A DNA stretch of 57,860 nt from an uncultured Oscillospiraceae bacterium (GCA_900756575.1 CAAEKQ010000191.1:1-57860), one strand, 5' to 3'. Positions 8,063 to 17,265 are shown, numbered from the stretch's first letter. The notes: generated by a model not told the origin, from the sequence alone. Translations and numbers: made by a program.

Positions 8063-9790
8063 ATGACATATATGGAAAAGTATCAGCTTTGGCTGGAGCA
8101 GGTACCGGAGAACTCCCCGGTACACCAGGAGCTGCTGGCCTTGGAAGGGCAGGACAAGGAACTGAGAGAGCGGTTCGGCGAGGATTTGACCTTCGGCACG
8201 GCGGGACTGCGGGGCATTATGGGCGCGGGTACCGACCGGATGAACGTCTATACGGTTCGGCGGGCTGCGCTGGCTTATGGGCAGTATATCAAGGCTTCCG
8301 CACTGCCGGACACCTGCGTGATCGCCTACGATACCCGGAATAACGGCCCGTTGTTTTCGGAGACCTGTGCGGCGGCATTGGCGGAGTGCGGCATTCAGGT
8401 GTATCTGTTCTCAAAGCCCACGCCTACGCCGGTTTTGAGCTTTGCAGTGCGGCATTTAGGTACCGGCGGCGGTGTGGTCATGACGGCCAGCCATAATCCG
8501 GCCCCCTATAACGGCATGAAGTGCTATGGCTCCGACGGCTGCCAGCAGACGGACGAGCCTGCTGCCGAGGTGTTTGCCCGGATGCAGAGGCTGCCCATGA
8601 TCTCCGAGGCCGAGACGGATTTTAACACGCTGGTGGCCCAGGGCAAGGTAAAGCTCATCTGGAACGAGGTCTATGACGCTTATTATGAAGCGGTGCTGAG
8701 GGGGATGCTTTGCAAGGATTTGATCCCAATTTCCGGACTCAAGGTGCTCTATACGCCCCTCCACGGCACGGGACTGACGCCTGTGACCACACTGTTTGAC
8801 CGGCTGGGCGTGGATTATGACGTGGTAGCTGCCCAGGCTACCCCGGACGGCAATTTCCTCACCTGCTCCTATCCCAATCCCGAGACGGAAGCAGCCTTTG
8901 ACGAGGCAAAAAAGTGCATCGCCGCGGCGAAAGATACCCATTATGATGTGATCGTTGCCACCGATCCCGATGCGGATCGGGTTGCCATTTCGGTGCCCAC
9001 GGAGAACGGAATTCGCCGCTTTTCCGGCAATGAGCTGGGCTGTATGCTGCTGGAGTTCATCCTCAATAATCGGCTTCGTCAGGGCACGCTGCCGGAACAC
9101 AGCAAGTGCATCAAGTCTATCGTCACCACACCCATGGTGCTGGAGATTGCAAAGCGCTATGGCTGCGAGAACATCGACGTGCTCACCGGCTTTAAGTATA
9201 TTGGCTCCACGATCCTGGGCCTGGAGCAGCAGGGCAGAGAGAACGAAGTGGTCTTTGCCTTTGAGGAAAGCTGCGGCTTCCTGAAGGAAACCTATGCCCG
9301 GGATAAAGACGCTCAGATCGCCTGTGTGCTGGTGTGTGCACTGGCGGCAAGCTGCAAGCTGGAGGGCGTAACACTAATTGAAAATATGGAGCGCCTCTAC
9401 AAAACCTACGGCTTCTATGAGACAGAGGTGGTTTCCGTGGCCCTGGACGGCGAGGAGGGAAAGAAGCGCTGCGCGGAGTTCATCGACAGTCTACGAAATA
9501 GCTGCCCGCAGGAAATTGGCGGACTACCGGTACAGTCGGTTGCGGATTATCAGCGGGGCATTTCTACAGATTGCATCACCGGTCAGGAGACGACATTGCA
9601 TTTCCCGTCCTCCAATGTGCTGTCTTACAGCGTGGGGGAGAAAAGTCGGGTGATTCTGCGGCCCTCCGGCACGGAACCAAAGCTGAAAATCTACTATTTT
9701 GCGTCCGACGCCAGCCGGGACAAAGCGGCCCACACCCTGGAGCGGCTGAAAGCATCCATGGCTGAGAAAATGCAGCAGGCCGGAATTTAA
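8063..9790 (+). CDS. pgcA: Phosphoglucomutase / phosphomannomutase (PgcA-like)
   Basis: This 575-residue enzyme belongs to the alpha-D-phosphohexomutase family and most likely interconverts glucose 1-phosphate and glucose 6-phosphate, feeding cell-wall and glycolipid precursors. The N-terminal 'TFGTAGLRGIMGAGTDRMN' is typical of the long PgcA-like group. The phosphoserine loop 'TASHNPAPYNG' puts the catalytic serine at residue 143. The metal-binding loop is 'DPDADR', the sugar-specificity loop includes 'FEESCGF', and the phosphate-binding loop near the end is 'RPSGTEPKLKIY'. The ATG at 8063 sits 9 bases after AAAGGAG (8047-8053); an upstream extension to 8036 has no ribosome site. Length matches Bacillus PgcA rather than the shorter GlmM or ManB enzymes. 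A second, different phosphohexomutase (GlmM) is encoded at 27749. Confidence 0.93.
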   Translation: MTYMEKYQLWLEQVPENSPVHQELLALEGQDKELRERFGEDLTFGTAGLRGIMGAGTDRMNVYTVRRAALAYGQYIKASALPDTCVIAYDTRNNGPLFSETCAAALAECGIQVYLFSKPTPTPVLSFAVRHLGTGGGVVMTASHNPAPYNGMKCYGSDGCQQTDEPAAEVFARMQRLPMISEAETDFNTLVAQGKVKLIWNEVYDAYYEAVLRGMLCKDLIPISGLKVLYTPLHGTGLTPVTTLFDRLGVDYDVVAAQATPDGNFLTCSYPNPETEAAFDEAKKCIAAAKDTHYDVIVATDPDADRVAISVPTENGIRRFSGNELGCMLLEFILNNRLRQGTLPEHSKCIKSIVTTPMVLEIAKRYGCENIDVLTGFKYIGSTILGLEQQGRENEVVFAFEESCGFLKETYARDKDAQIACVLVCALAASCKLEGVTLIENMERLYKTYGFYETEVVSVALDGEEGKKRCAEFIDSLRNSCPQEIGGLPVQSVADYQRGISTDCITGQETTLHFPSSNVLSYSVGEKSRVILRPSGTEPKLKIYYFASDASRDKAAHTLERLKASMAEKMQQAGI

Positions 9791-9797
9791 TTTTTGC

Positions 9798-9827
9798 GCG
9801 GCAGGGGAACGTCCTCTGCCGCATTTT
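9798..9827 (+). terminator. Terminator after pgcA
   Basis: An 11-bp stem (9798-9808 with 9812-9822, one G-U pair) is drawn with a very small loop; the innermost pairs are probably open. A short ATTTT tail follows. Convincing as a hairpin, modest as a terminator. Confidence 0.6.
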
Positions 9828-9840
9828 GCTGCCTTTTAGG

Positions 9841-9869
9841 TTGCGGGATTTGCAGAATTACGATATAAT
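9841..9869 (+). promoter_or_regulatory. Promoter of the C39-like peptidase / MATE / transglutaminase unit
   Basis: TATAAT at 9864-9869 lies 17 bases after TTGCGG at 9841-9846. The resulting leader would be about 40 bases, with GGAGG at 9903-9907 as ribosome site. Confidence 0.6.
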
Positions 9870-9914
9870 ATTGAAATAGGATACAAAAGAGAAGCAAAAC
9901 ACGGAGGCTGTGCC

Positions 9915-10529
9915 ATGCAGAAGATTATTTCGGTGCCCTACATCGATCAGACTGAACAGTATCCCACCGGCTGTGAAAGCATTTCGGCGGTGATGATGCT
10001 TCAGTATCTGGGCTATGATATCACCCCGGAACAGTTCATTGACTGCTTCCTATACAAACGAGATTTTGAGTTTCACGACGGCTATCTCTATGGCCCCCAT
10101 CCAGCGGATGCATTTATCGGCAGCCCTTATAACGACGAAAAAGGCTCCTACGGCTGCTATGCCCCGGTGATTGCCCTGGCCATGGAACGGGCGGCAGGGG
10201 AGGACTATCGCTTCACCGCGCGTCAGGATGTGCCCGTGGAAACGCTGTTGGAGGAGTACATCGACAAGGATATGCCCGTGGTATTCTGGGCGACGCTGAA
10301 TATGGAGCCTTCTTCTTTGGGCGTGACCTGGCGGCTGCTGGGACGGAACGGAGAATTCCAGTGGATCAATCACCAGCACTGCGTTCTGCTGGTAGGCTAT
10401 GACGAAAAGCAGTATTATTTCAACGATCCCTGGATGAACGCCGGTTGCCGGGGCTATGACCGGAAGCTGGTGGAGCAGCGCTATCGGGAAATGGGTATGC
10501 AGGTCGTTACGGCGGAGCGGAAGAAATGA
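9915..10529 (+). CDS. C39-like cysteine peptidase family protein, no signal peptide
   Basis: The 204-residue protein fits the peptidase_C39-like family (papain-like fold). The likely catalytic cysteine is residue 20 in 'QYPTGCESISAVMML'. The histidine is residue 155 in 'HQHCVLLVGYD', and the acidic residue is Asp171 in 'YYFNDPW'. Classical C39 peptidases are the leader-cleaving domains of bacteriocin ABC exporters; here the domain stands alone with no ABC part. Unlike many stand-alone relatives it has no signal peptide or membrane anchor and should be cytosolic. The last four bases overlap the MATE gene (ATGA), so the two are translationally coupled. Substrate unknown. A non-proteolytic role such as transglutamination or amidation cannot be excluded. 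Confidence 0.75.
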   Translation: MQKIISVPYIDQTEQYPTGCESISAVMMLQYLGYDITPEQFIDCFLYKRDFEFHDGYLYGPHPADAFIGSPYNDEKGSYGCYAPVIALAMERAAGEDYRFTARQDVPVETLLEEYIDKDMPVVFWATLNMEPSSLGVTWRLLGRNGEFQWINHQHCVLLVGYDEKQYYFNDPWMNAGCRGYDRKLVEQRYREMGMQVVTAERKK

Positions 10530-11914
10530 ACGCAGATTTAGCACGATCCGGGAAAAACCCGATTTTGTTGGCGGCGGCGCTGTCCATTCCGGCGATTCTG
10601 GAGCAGCTGTTGGTGACCGCGACCTCCTATGTGGACACGGCCATGGTTGGCTCCCTTGGGGCCGGGGCAACGGCGGCGATATCCGTCACGGCCTCCTGCA
10701 ACTGGCTGATTAATGGCGTGATTATGGCGCTTGGCGTGGGCTACAGCGTCCGTGCGGCTTATTTCATCGGCGCAGGGGAGCCGGAAATGGTGCGGAAGAC
10801 CCTGATCCAGTCGGTAATCGGCTCGCTGATTCTGGGAATTGGTGCGATGCTCATTGGAAGTCCGCTGTCACTGGTGCTGCCAAAATGGATGGGTGCGGCA
10901 CCGGATATTCGCCGGGATGCGTTCCTCTATATGCTGGTGCTGATGATTGCACTGCCGGGACGGACATTCCATGCGGTGTTCTCCGCGATCCTACGGTGCA
11001 TGGGCAATACCCGAACGCCGATGATCGTCAATACGCTGATTAACCTTTTGAATGTGGTGCTGAATTTCTTCCTGATTTATGACACTGCAACTTATACGAT
11101 TTGGGGCCAGAGTATTACACTGCCCGGCGCTGGAATGGGCGTTTTGGGCGCGGCGGTAGCAACAGGTCTGAGCTTACTTGTGGGCGGAATCTGGCTCACT
11201 GCAAAGGTCTTATTCTGCTCCGGCGAATACTGCCCGAGATTTCGCGGGAATTTCCGCCTGGACGGACAGCTGCAAAAGGACTGCCTGGGCGTGGCGATTC
11301 CCGTTGCATTGGAGCGCATTACCATCTCCTTTGGGCAGATTATCATGACCCGAATGGTCAGCACCCTGGGTACCGTCTCCCTGGCGGCGAACTATGTGGC
11401 AGTGACCGCCGAGCAGATTTGCTATATGCCCGCCTATGGCATCGCTTCGGCCTCTACAGCACTGGTGGGGCAGAACGTCGGCGCGGAACAGTGGAAGCAG
11501 GCAAAGTTCTTTGGCAAGGTCACCGGCTGGATCGGCGTAGGCTTGACGGCAATTCTGGCCCTTGCCATGTTCCTGTGGTCGGATACGCTTGGCAAGGCGT
11601 TCTCCAGTGATTTGGAGGTGGCGCTGCTGTCCGGCGAAATGCTGCGGATTGTCTCGGTGGCGGAGCCTATGTTCTCCATGTCCACGGTGATGTCTGGTGC
11701 ACTCCGGGGTGCGGGCGAGGCGAAATATCCGTTCTATGTGGGCATTATCTGTATGCTTTGCATCCGCGTGAGTCTGGGCGCAATCCTGCTGTTCGGGTTC
11801 CAGCTGGGGCTGAGCGCGGTATGGATTGCCATGGCGGTGGATCTGAACCTTCGGGGCATTGCCAACTATCTGCACTTCATCCGCGGAAAATGGATTCCGG
11901 CTGAAACAAAATAA
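10526..11914 (+). CDS. MATE-family efflux transporter
   Basis: A 462-residue integral membrane protein with twelve predicted hydrophobic helices, in the normal size range of MATE transporters. These exchange cations (Na+ or H+) for organic substrates across the cytoplasmic membrane. The N-terminus 'SIPAILEQLLVTATSYVDTAMVGSLG' region and the later 'MPAYGIASASTALVGQNVGA' segment are typical of the two six-helix halves. The family includes multidrug, cationic-dye and metabolite exporters, and sequence alone does not give the substrate. It overlaps the C39-like gene by four bases and is followed after 35 bases by the transglutaminase-like gene, so it may export a compound handled by the two flanking cysteine-dependent enzymes. 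Confidence 0.93.
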   Translation: MNADLARSGKNPILLAAALSIPAILEQLLVTATSYVDTAMVGSLGAGATAAISVTASCNWLINGVIMALGVGYSVRAAYFIGAGEPEMVRKTLIQSVIGSLILGIGAMLIGSPLSLVLPKWMGAAPDIRRDAFLYMLVLMIALPGRTFHAVFSAILRCMGNTRTPMIVNTLINLLNVVLNFFLIYDTATYTIWGQSITLPGAGMGVLGAAVATGLSLLVGGIWLTAKVLFCSGEYCPRFRGNFRLDGQLQKDCLGVAIPVALERITISFGQIIMTRMVSTLGTVSLAANYVAVTAEQICYMPAYGIASASTALVGQNVGAEQWKQAKFFGKVTGWIGVGLTAILALAMFLWSDTLGKAFSSDLEVALLSGEMLRIVSVAEPMFSMSTVMSGALRGAGEAKYPFYVGIICMLCIRVSLGAILLFGFQLGLSAVWIAMAVDLNLRGIANYLHFIRGKWIPAETK

Positions 11915-11949
11915 TAAGCTGCAATGGCGCGGCGATTGGAGGATAAACA

Positions 11950-13326
11950 ATGGACTATCAGATTGAAGCACTGGGCTATCCGCTGCCCGAAGACATTGAG
12001 AAGCTGAAATGGCACGGAGATTACGCCGAGGCTATCAAATTGATTCACACCCGTCTTGGGGAGAACATTCCTGAGACGCTCAAGGAAAAGCTCCGAATCG
12101 AAGAAAAGCAGATGGGAAAAATCCTGCGGGATTATGTAATCACCCAAAAAGAAGCGGAAGAAATCCTGAATGAGCGCCTTGTGGACTATCAGTCCGGGGA
12201 ATTGGACCGGCTGCGCAGGGAAAACGTGGTGGATTGGATGTTTGTAGAGGGTGAAATCCGCTATATCGACAGCTTCTACAGCAACCTCATTAAAATCCGC
12301 GCCGATATTGCCGCCCGGCAGAAGCATCCCAAGGTGCTGGCGCCCGGAGAGAAGGACGATGCACAGATTCGGGACGAGATTATTGACAAAATGAAACGGG
12401 ACGGCACCGTTACCTGCCGTATGAAGCTCCGGGCCACCGTGACCCTGGGGGAGGAGCTGGCAGGGCAGGATGGCGAATTCCACATTCACGTACCACTGCC
12501 TTTGGAAAAATTCCAAATGAGCAACGTGAATTTGATTTCTTACAATCCTGCATATTCTTCCGTTGCTCCCCCGGATGCGCACCAGAGAACGGTCTATTTT
12601 GCAGGTTCGGCACAGGAGGTAAAACAGTGCCAGATCGAGTATAGCCTGGTCAACACCATGCATTATGTCAGCCCCGATCCAGACAAGGTTAGCCCCGAAC
12701 AGCCCAATTTTGACACTGGCGAGCTGCTGCCGCACATTGCATTCACCCCATATCTACGCGCTTTGACCCGCGAAATCATTGGAAATGAGACCAATCCTCT
12801 GAAAAAAGCACGGAAAATCTATGATTTTGTCACCACAAAGGTGGTATACTCTTATATGCGCTCCTATGTGAGCCTGCCGGTGATCCCGGAATACTGCGCA
12901 TCCCGACTGCGGGGTGACTGCGGCGTTCAGGCCCTGACATTCATCACCATGTGCCGCATTGCCGGGATCCCTGCCCGCTGGCAGTCCGGATTATATGCCG
13001 ACTGGCGCAGTGCTGACAGCCACGACTGGGCTATGTTCTATGTGGCGCCCTACGGCTGGATGTATTGCGACTGCTCCTTTGGCGGCGCTGCATGGCGGCA
13101 AAAGGCTTACGATCGCTGGGATTTTTACTTCTGCAACCTGGACCCCTACCGGGTCTGCCTCACCGACGAATTCCAGGCGGATTTCCAGCCGCCCATGTCC
13201 TATCTTCGTTCCGATCCCTACGACAATCAGCGGGGCGAGGTTGAAAAAGCCGACGGCCCCGTGGATCGCAGTCTATGGGACGGCAGCACCGAGACACTGG
13301 AATGTGTAGTTTTGGGGGAGAATTGA
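11950..13326 (+). CDS. Transglutaminase-like domain protein, cytosolic
   Basis: The 458-residue protein ends in a transglutaminase-like (papain-fold) domain. The predicted triad is Cys324 in 'LRGDCGVQALTF', His358 in 'SHDWAMFY' and Asp374 in 'YCDCSFGG'. Bacterial members are mostly proteases or peptide-modifying enzymes rather than protein cross-linkers. The first 140 residues are helical and charged, followed by a beta-rich segment of about 150 residues before the catalytic domain. There is no signal peptide or membrane helix, so it should act in the cytosol. The ATG at 11950 is preceded by GGAGGA. It is probably the third gene of the unit starting at 9915; no clear terminator follows. Its true substrate is not visible from the sequence. 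Confidence 0.82.
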   Translation: MDYQIEALGYPLPEDIEKLKWHGDYAEAIKLIHTRLGENIPETLKEKLRIEEKQMGKILRDYVITQKEAEEILNERLVDYQSGELDRLRRENVVDWMFVEGEIRYIDSFYSNLIKIRADIAARQKHPKVLAPGEKDDAQIRDEIIDKMKRDGTVTCRMKLRATVTLGEELAGQDGEFHIHVPLPLEKFQMSNVNLISYNPAYSSVAPPDAHQRTVYFAGSAQEVKQCQIEYSLVNTMHYVSPDPDKVSPEQPNFDTGELLPHIAFTPYLRALTREIIGNETNPLKKARKIYDFVTTKVVYSYMRSYVSLPVIPEYCASRLRGDCGVQALTFITMCRIAGIPARWQSGLYADWRSADSHDWAMFYVAPYGWMYCDCSFGGAAWRQKAYDRWDFYFCNLDPYRVCLTDEFQADFQPPMSYLRSDPYDNQRGEVEKADGPVDRSLWDGSTETLECVVLGEN

Positions 13327-13369
13327 CATATCCTACAAAGGAAACAAATGAATATTCTCAATTTTGTAC

Positions 13370-13397
13370 TTGCATTTTTCTGAGTCTGTGTTAGAAT
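13370..13397 (+). promoter_or_regulatory. Promoter of the peptide ABC transporter operon
   Basis: TTGCAT at 13370-13375 and TAGAAT at 13392-13397 are 16 bases apart. The leader of about 105 bases up to the start at 13508 is AT-rich, unlike the surrounding coding DNA. Confidence 0.6.
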
Positions 13398-13507
13398 AGT
13401 ACCCATATTACAAAGAATTGTGATGTTGAAAAAACAATAATCTTCTTCATTTCTTACAGAGAATGAAGGAATTACTTCACAATTCTGCGGATAGGAGAGA
13501 TCAGTCT

Positions 13508-15199
13508 ATGAAAAAACTTGTAAGCTTGTCGCTGGCGCTGGCGCTCTGCATGAGCATGCTTGCTGGCTGCGGTAACAACAGCGCGTCTACCGCATCCACT
13601 GCTCCTGGTGCTTCTGGCGCTGCCGCTACCGATACTGGCTCTGCTGCGGAAACCGAAACCAATGCAGCAGAGGGTGATCTTGACACTTCTAAGTTTCTGA
13701 AGATTCAGGACGACAACCCGGATACCGTGGATCCCCAGTGCACCACCGAGTATTACACCGTTGCCATGAATATTTTTGACCGTCTGGTGGAGGTAAAGGC
13801 AAACGATGACGGCACCTCCGAGATCGTTCCTTCTCTGGCAAAGAGCTGGACCGTTTCCGACGACGGCCTCACCTATACCTTCACCTTGAACGAGGGCGTG
13901 AAGTTCGCCAACGGCGCCGAGCTCACTTCCTCTGACGTGCTCTACACCATCATGCGTATGCTGACCTATGAGAAGGCCGTCAATGATGATATCTATGATA
14001 TGATCAAGGGCGCTCAGGATGTGGCCGACGGCAAGGCTACTGAGCTTACCGGCTTTGAGATCATTGATGATTACAACTTCGCCATCACCCTGGAAGAGCC
14101 CTACGGCGCATTTCTGGCCTGCCTGACCACCCCCGGCGCTTCCATCTTCGATGAGGAGACCACCGAGCAGGCCGGCGATCAGTTCGGCATTGATCCTGCC
14201 GTTACCATCGGCACCGGCCCCTTCACCTTCTATGGCTGGGAGTTCAACGCTGAACTGGTGCTCACCGCCAACAAGGACTACTGGGACGGCGCTCCTGCCT
14301 GCGAGGGCCTGATCCTCAAGGTTATCCCCGATGAGGCGACCGCTCGTATGATGTTTGAGAACGGCGAGCTGGACATCCTGGATATGGACAACAACTCCTC
14401 TCAGCTGGAGTACTTCCTGAATAACGAGACCTATAAGGATCAGATTGTATCCGGCGTCCGTGTTGGCATCTACTATATCTGCCTGAACGAAAAGTTCACC
14501 GAGCTCAGCGACGCCCGGGTTCGGAAAGCCCTCCAGTATTCCATCGACCGCCAGGCCATCCTGGATTCTCTGTATGCCGGCCTGGGTGAGCTGGAAAACG
14601 GCATCTTCCCCCACGGTCTGATTGGCTACAACGCTGATCTGCCTGAGATCCCCTATGATGTTGACCAGGCCAAGGAGCTGCTGGCTGAGGCCGGTTATCC
14701 CGACGGCTTTGAGATGGAGCTGTGCTATTCCTCCGACGCCGGTCAGACCACCAAGGATATGCTGGAGATCATCTCCGCTTACTGGGCTGAGATCGGCGTA
14801 ACCGCAAAGGTCACCGAGGTAGACGAGGGCAGCTTCTATGATATGCGTGCTGCCGGTGAGATTGAGGCCTATACCTCCAACTGGTCCGCTGACTTCAACG
14901 ATCCTGATAACTTTGTCTACTCCTTCTTCGGTAACGAAGGCAACATCGAGCGTCGCGGCTTTGGCTACTCCAACAGCGAGGCAATTGCCCGTGTAGCTGC
15001 CGCCCGTGCCATTGTGGACGAGGACAAGCGTATCGCCGAGTATCAGGATCTCGAAAAGCTCATCATTCAGGACGACGCGGCTTGGGTGCCCCTGTTCAGC
15101 AAGCAGCATCTGTTTGTGGTGAATCCCAGAGTTTCCGGCTTCAAGGTGTCGTGGAACGGCTGGAGCGGCAACTACTACCGCAACGTCAGTGTTTCCTGA
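13508..15199 (+). CDS. Peptide ABC transporter substrate-binding lipoprotein
   Basis: This 563-residue protein is an extracytoplasmic solute-binding protein of the SBP_bac_5 family (DppA/OppA type). It starts with a lipoprotein signal peptide, and the lipobox 'MLAGC' places the lipidated cysteine at residue 21. A low-complexity Ser/Thr/Ala linker (residues 24-55) separates the anchor from the binding domain. Typical segments are 'LAKSWTVSDDGLTYTFTL', 'GTGPFTFYGWE' and 'VRKALQYSIDRQAIL'. The ATG at 13508 follows AGGAGAG; an in-frame ATG at 13463 lacks a ribosome site and would spoil the signal peptide. Two permeases and two ATPases follow. Dipeptides, oligopeptides, nickel or glutathione are all possible ligands in this family; peptides are most likely given the peptidases downstream. 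Confidence 0.93.
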   Translation: MKKLVSLSLALALCMSMLAGCGNNSASTASTAPGASGAAATDTGSAAETETNAAEGDLDTSKFLKIQDDNPDTVDPQCTTEYYTVAMNIFDRLVEVKANDDGTSEIVPSLAKSWTVSDDGLTYTFTLNEGVKFANGAELTSSDVLYTIMRMLTYEKAVNDDIYDMIKGAQDVADGKATELTGFEIIDDYNFAITLEEPYGAFLACLTTPGASIFDEETTEQAGDQFGIDPAVTIGTGPFTFYGWEFNAELVLTANKDYWDGAPACEGLILKVIPDEATARMMFENGELDILDMDNNSSQLEYFLNNETYKDQIVSGVRVGIYYICLNEKFTELSDARVRKALQYSIDRQAILDSLYAGLGELENGIFPHGLIGYNADLPEIPYDVDQAKELLAEAGYPDGFEMELCYSSDAGQTTKDMLEIISAYWAEIGVTAKVTEVDEGSFYDMRAAGEIEAYTSNWSADFNDPDNFVYSFFGNEGNIERRGFGYSNSEAIARVAAARAIVDEDKRIAEYQDLEKLIIQDDAAWVPLFSKQHLFVVNPRVSGFKVSWNGWSGNYYRNVSVS

Positions 15200-15232
15200 T
15201 CGAAGCGAAATACAAAGTATCCAATGATCTGC

Positions 15233-15258
15233 GGAAGGGCATCTTCGGATGCCCTTCC
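15233..15258 (+). promoter_or_regulatory. UUCG-tetraloop hairpin between binding-protein and permease genes
   Basis: GGAAGGGCATC (15233-15243) and GATGCCCTTCC (15248-15258) form a perfect 11-bp stem closed by the very stable C(UUCG)G tetraloop. There is no adjacent T-run. Such hairpins often protect the upstream mRNA from 3' exonucleases or partly stop transcription, giving more binding protein than permease. Downstream, 15280-15298 holds a tandem GGTAATTG repeat, and CTGCTC/GAGCAG (15317-15338) forms a second weak hairpin. Confidence 0.7.
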
Positions 15259-15374
15259 ATAGCAGTTTTACGGGAGATTGGTAATTGACTGGTAATTGTT
15301 TGACGAGATCATCAGACTGCTCTGCAATTGGGGAGCAGCGTGATAATCCCGGCAACAGAAAGGATGAATTCCCT

Positions 15375-16298
15375 GTGGTAAAGAAGATAGTCAACCGCGT
15401 ATTGGTTTCTATCCCGGTTCTCATTGGCGTCATTTTCTTAATTTTCCTGATGCTCAATGTGGTGCCTGGCAACCCCATTGCGGTAATGATGAAGGAACAT
15501 GCCAAAACAGACGTTATCGAACGAATGACGGAGTACTATGGTCTCAACGATCCGGTGCTGGTTCAGTTTGGGCGGTATCTTGTAAACGTACTCCATGGCG
15601 ACTTTGGCGTGTCCTATAAGCTGAATCGTTCTGTGACCACCCTGATTCTTCAGGCGTTTCCCTATACCCTGAAGCTTTCCATCATTGCGGCGCTGGTGGC
15701 GTGGCTCATCGGCATTCCCGCCGGTATTATCTCTGCGGTGAAGAAAAACTCCGTGCTGGATCATCTGTTTATGGGTGTTTCTCTCATGGGCGTTTCCATG
15801 CCGGTGTTCTGGGCAGCGCTGCTGTTCCAGTACATATTTGCTTATAAGCTGGGCTGGTTCCCGGTGTCCGGCACCAACGGATGGACCAGCTATGTGCTCC
15901 CGTCCATCGTTTTGGGCTGGAGCTCGGCGGGCACCATTGCGCGGCTGACCCGTTCCAACCTGCTGGAGACCCTGGAGGATGACTACATCCGTACCGCATG
16001 GGCCAAAGGTCTGGGACAGGCGGGTGTGATTGTAAAGCACGCCTTTAAGAACGCGCTGCTGCCGGTCATCACCATGATGGCCATTCAGGTGGCGTCGCTG
16101 CTGTCCGGCGCAGTGATCACCGAGTCTGTGTTTGCGATTCCCGGTGTTGGCCGTCTGGCTGTGGACGCTATCTCCAGCCGTGATATGCCGCTGCTCCAGG
16201 GCACTGTGGTATTTACCACCATCCTGATTATTCTTGGCAATTTGCTGGCAGACGTTCTCTACTCTGTCATTGACCCGAGAATTCGGACCGATCACTGA
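15375..16298 (+). CDS. Peptide ABC transporter permease (DppB-like)
   Basis: The 307-residue protein is the first inner-membrane permease of the importer, with about six hydrophobic helices. The N-terminus 'VKKIVNRVLVSIPVLIGVIF' matches DppB/OppB proteins. The EAA loop that contacts the ATPases is seen as 'RTAWAKGLGQAGVIVKHAFKNALLP'-like sequence near residues 205-230. I chose the GTG at 15375, which is preceded by AAAGGATG. A TTG at 15285 would add 30 hydrophilic residues not expected in the family. It sits 175 bases after the binding-protein gene and 16 before the second permease. Confidence 0.92.
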   Translation: MVKKIVNRVLVSIPVLIGVIFLIFLMLNVVPGNPIAVMMKEHAKTDVIERMTEYYGLNDPVLVQFGRYLVNVLHGDFGVSYKLNRSVTTLILQAFPYTLKLSIIAALVAWLIGIPAGIISAVKKNSVLDHLFMGVSLMGVSMPVFWAALLFQYIFAYKLGWFPVSGTNGWTSYVLPSIVLGWSSAGTIARLTRSNLLETLEDDYIRTAWAKGLGQAGVIVKHAFKNALLPVITMMAIQVASLLSGAVITESVFAIPGVGRLAVDAISSRDMPLLQGTVVFTTILIILGNLLADVLYSVIDPRIRTDH

Positions 16299-16314
16299 GA
16301 GGAGGACGTAACCC

Positions 16315-17253
16315 TTGCGGAAATCAGATCAATATGCAGCCAAGGCTGCCGAGCAGGCTGCAAAGAATAACGAAACCGAAGAAGACATTGCCGCACAGCT
16401 GGGCGAAGAAGATACTGCCTGGGACAAAGTCAAGCGGCTATGTAAAGAGAATAAGCTTGCGGCATTTTCTGCCCTGGTGATTCTGCTGATTATCCTGGCG
16501 GCGGTATTCGCACCGTTTGTGGCGCCCTATGATCCCACCAAGCAGGATCTGACCCACCGTCTGGAGGGCATGAGCCTTCAGCATATTTTCGGCACCGATC
16601 AGCTGGGCCGTGATGTGCTCAGCCGCATGATCTACGGCGCGCGGATCTCCCTGTGCATCGGTGTTTTCCCCACCCTGATCTCCATGATCCTGGGTACAAT
16701 CCTGGGCCTGATGTCCGGCTATATGGGAAAGACCGTGGACTTTATTATCATGCGTCTGGCGGATATCGTTATGGCGTTCCCGTCTCTGCTGCTGGCAATG
16801 GTGGTGATGTACACCCTGGGCAGCGGCATTGTGAATATCTTTCTGGCACTGACCATTGTGTCCTGGGCCGGTACAGCCCGCGTGGTTCGGTCTCAGACCC
16901 TGTCCCTCCGGGAGATGGAGTATGTCCAGGCGGCAAGAAGCATGGGCGTTGGCAGCTTTAAGACCATGTTCCGGCATATTTTGCCCAACTGCCTGCCTTC
17001 TCTGATCGTTCTGTTCACCCTGAATATTCCCGGTTCCATTCTTTCCGAGTCCAGTCTGAGCTATCTGGGCATTGGTGCACAATCTCCCGCGACCAGCTGG
17101 GGCCTGATGGTGTCCGAGGGCAAGGATTATCTGTTCACCAACCCTGTGGTTGCCATTGCCCCCGGTGTTGCGATTCTGGTGCTGGCACTGGCGTTTAACT
17201 TCCTGGGCGACGGCGTTCGTGATGTGCTGGATCCCTACGGGAAGCAGCAGTAA
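16315..17253 (+). CDS. Peptide ABC transporter permease (DppC-like)
   Basis: The second permease, 312 residues, with a long charged N-terminal cytoplasmic tail (about 55 residues) before the first helix and the OppC/DppC N-terminal segment 'APYDPTKQDLTHRLEG'. This is followed by 'HIFGTDQLGRDVLSRMIYGAR', a hallmark of the subfamily (residues 82-102). The EAA loop lies near 'QAARSMGVGSFKTMFRHILP'. The start is a TTG at 16315, preceded by GAGGAGG at 16300-16306; no ATG or GTG fits. It is followed after 12 bases by the first ATPase. Confidence 0.92.
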   Translation: MRKSDQYAAKAAEQAAKNNETEEDIAAQLGEEDTAWDKVKRLCKENKLAAFSALVILLIILAAVFAPFVAPYDPTKQDLTHRLEGMSLQHIFGTDQLGRDVLSRMIYGARISLCIGVFPTLISMILGTILGLMSGYMGKTVDFIIMRLADIVMAFPSLLLAMVVMYTLGSGIVNIFLALTIVSWAGTARVVRSQTLSLREMEYVQAARSMGVGSFKTMFRHILPNCLPSLIVLFTLNIPGSILSESSLSYLGIGAQSPATSWGLMVSEGKDYLFTNPVVAIAPGVAILVLALAFNFLGDGVRDVLDPYGKQQ

Positions 17254-17265
17254 GGAGGGAGAACC

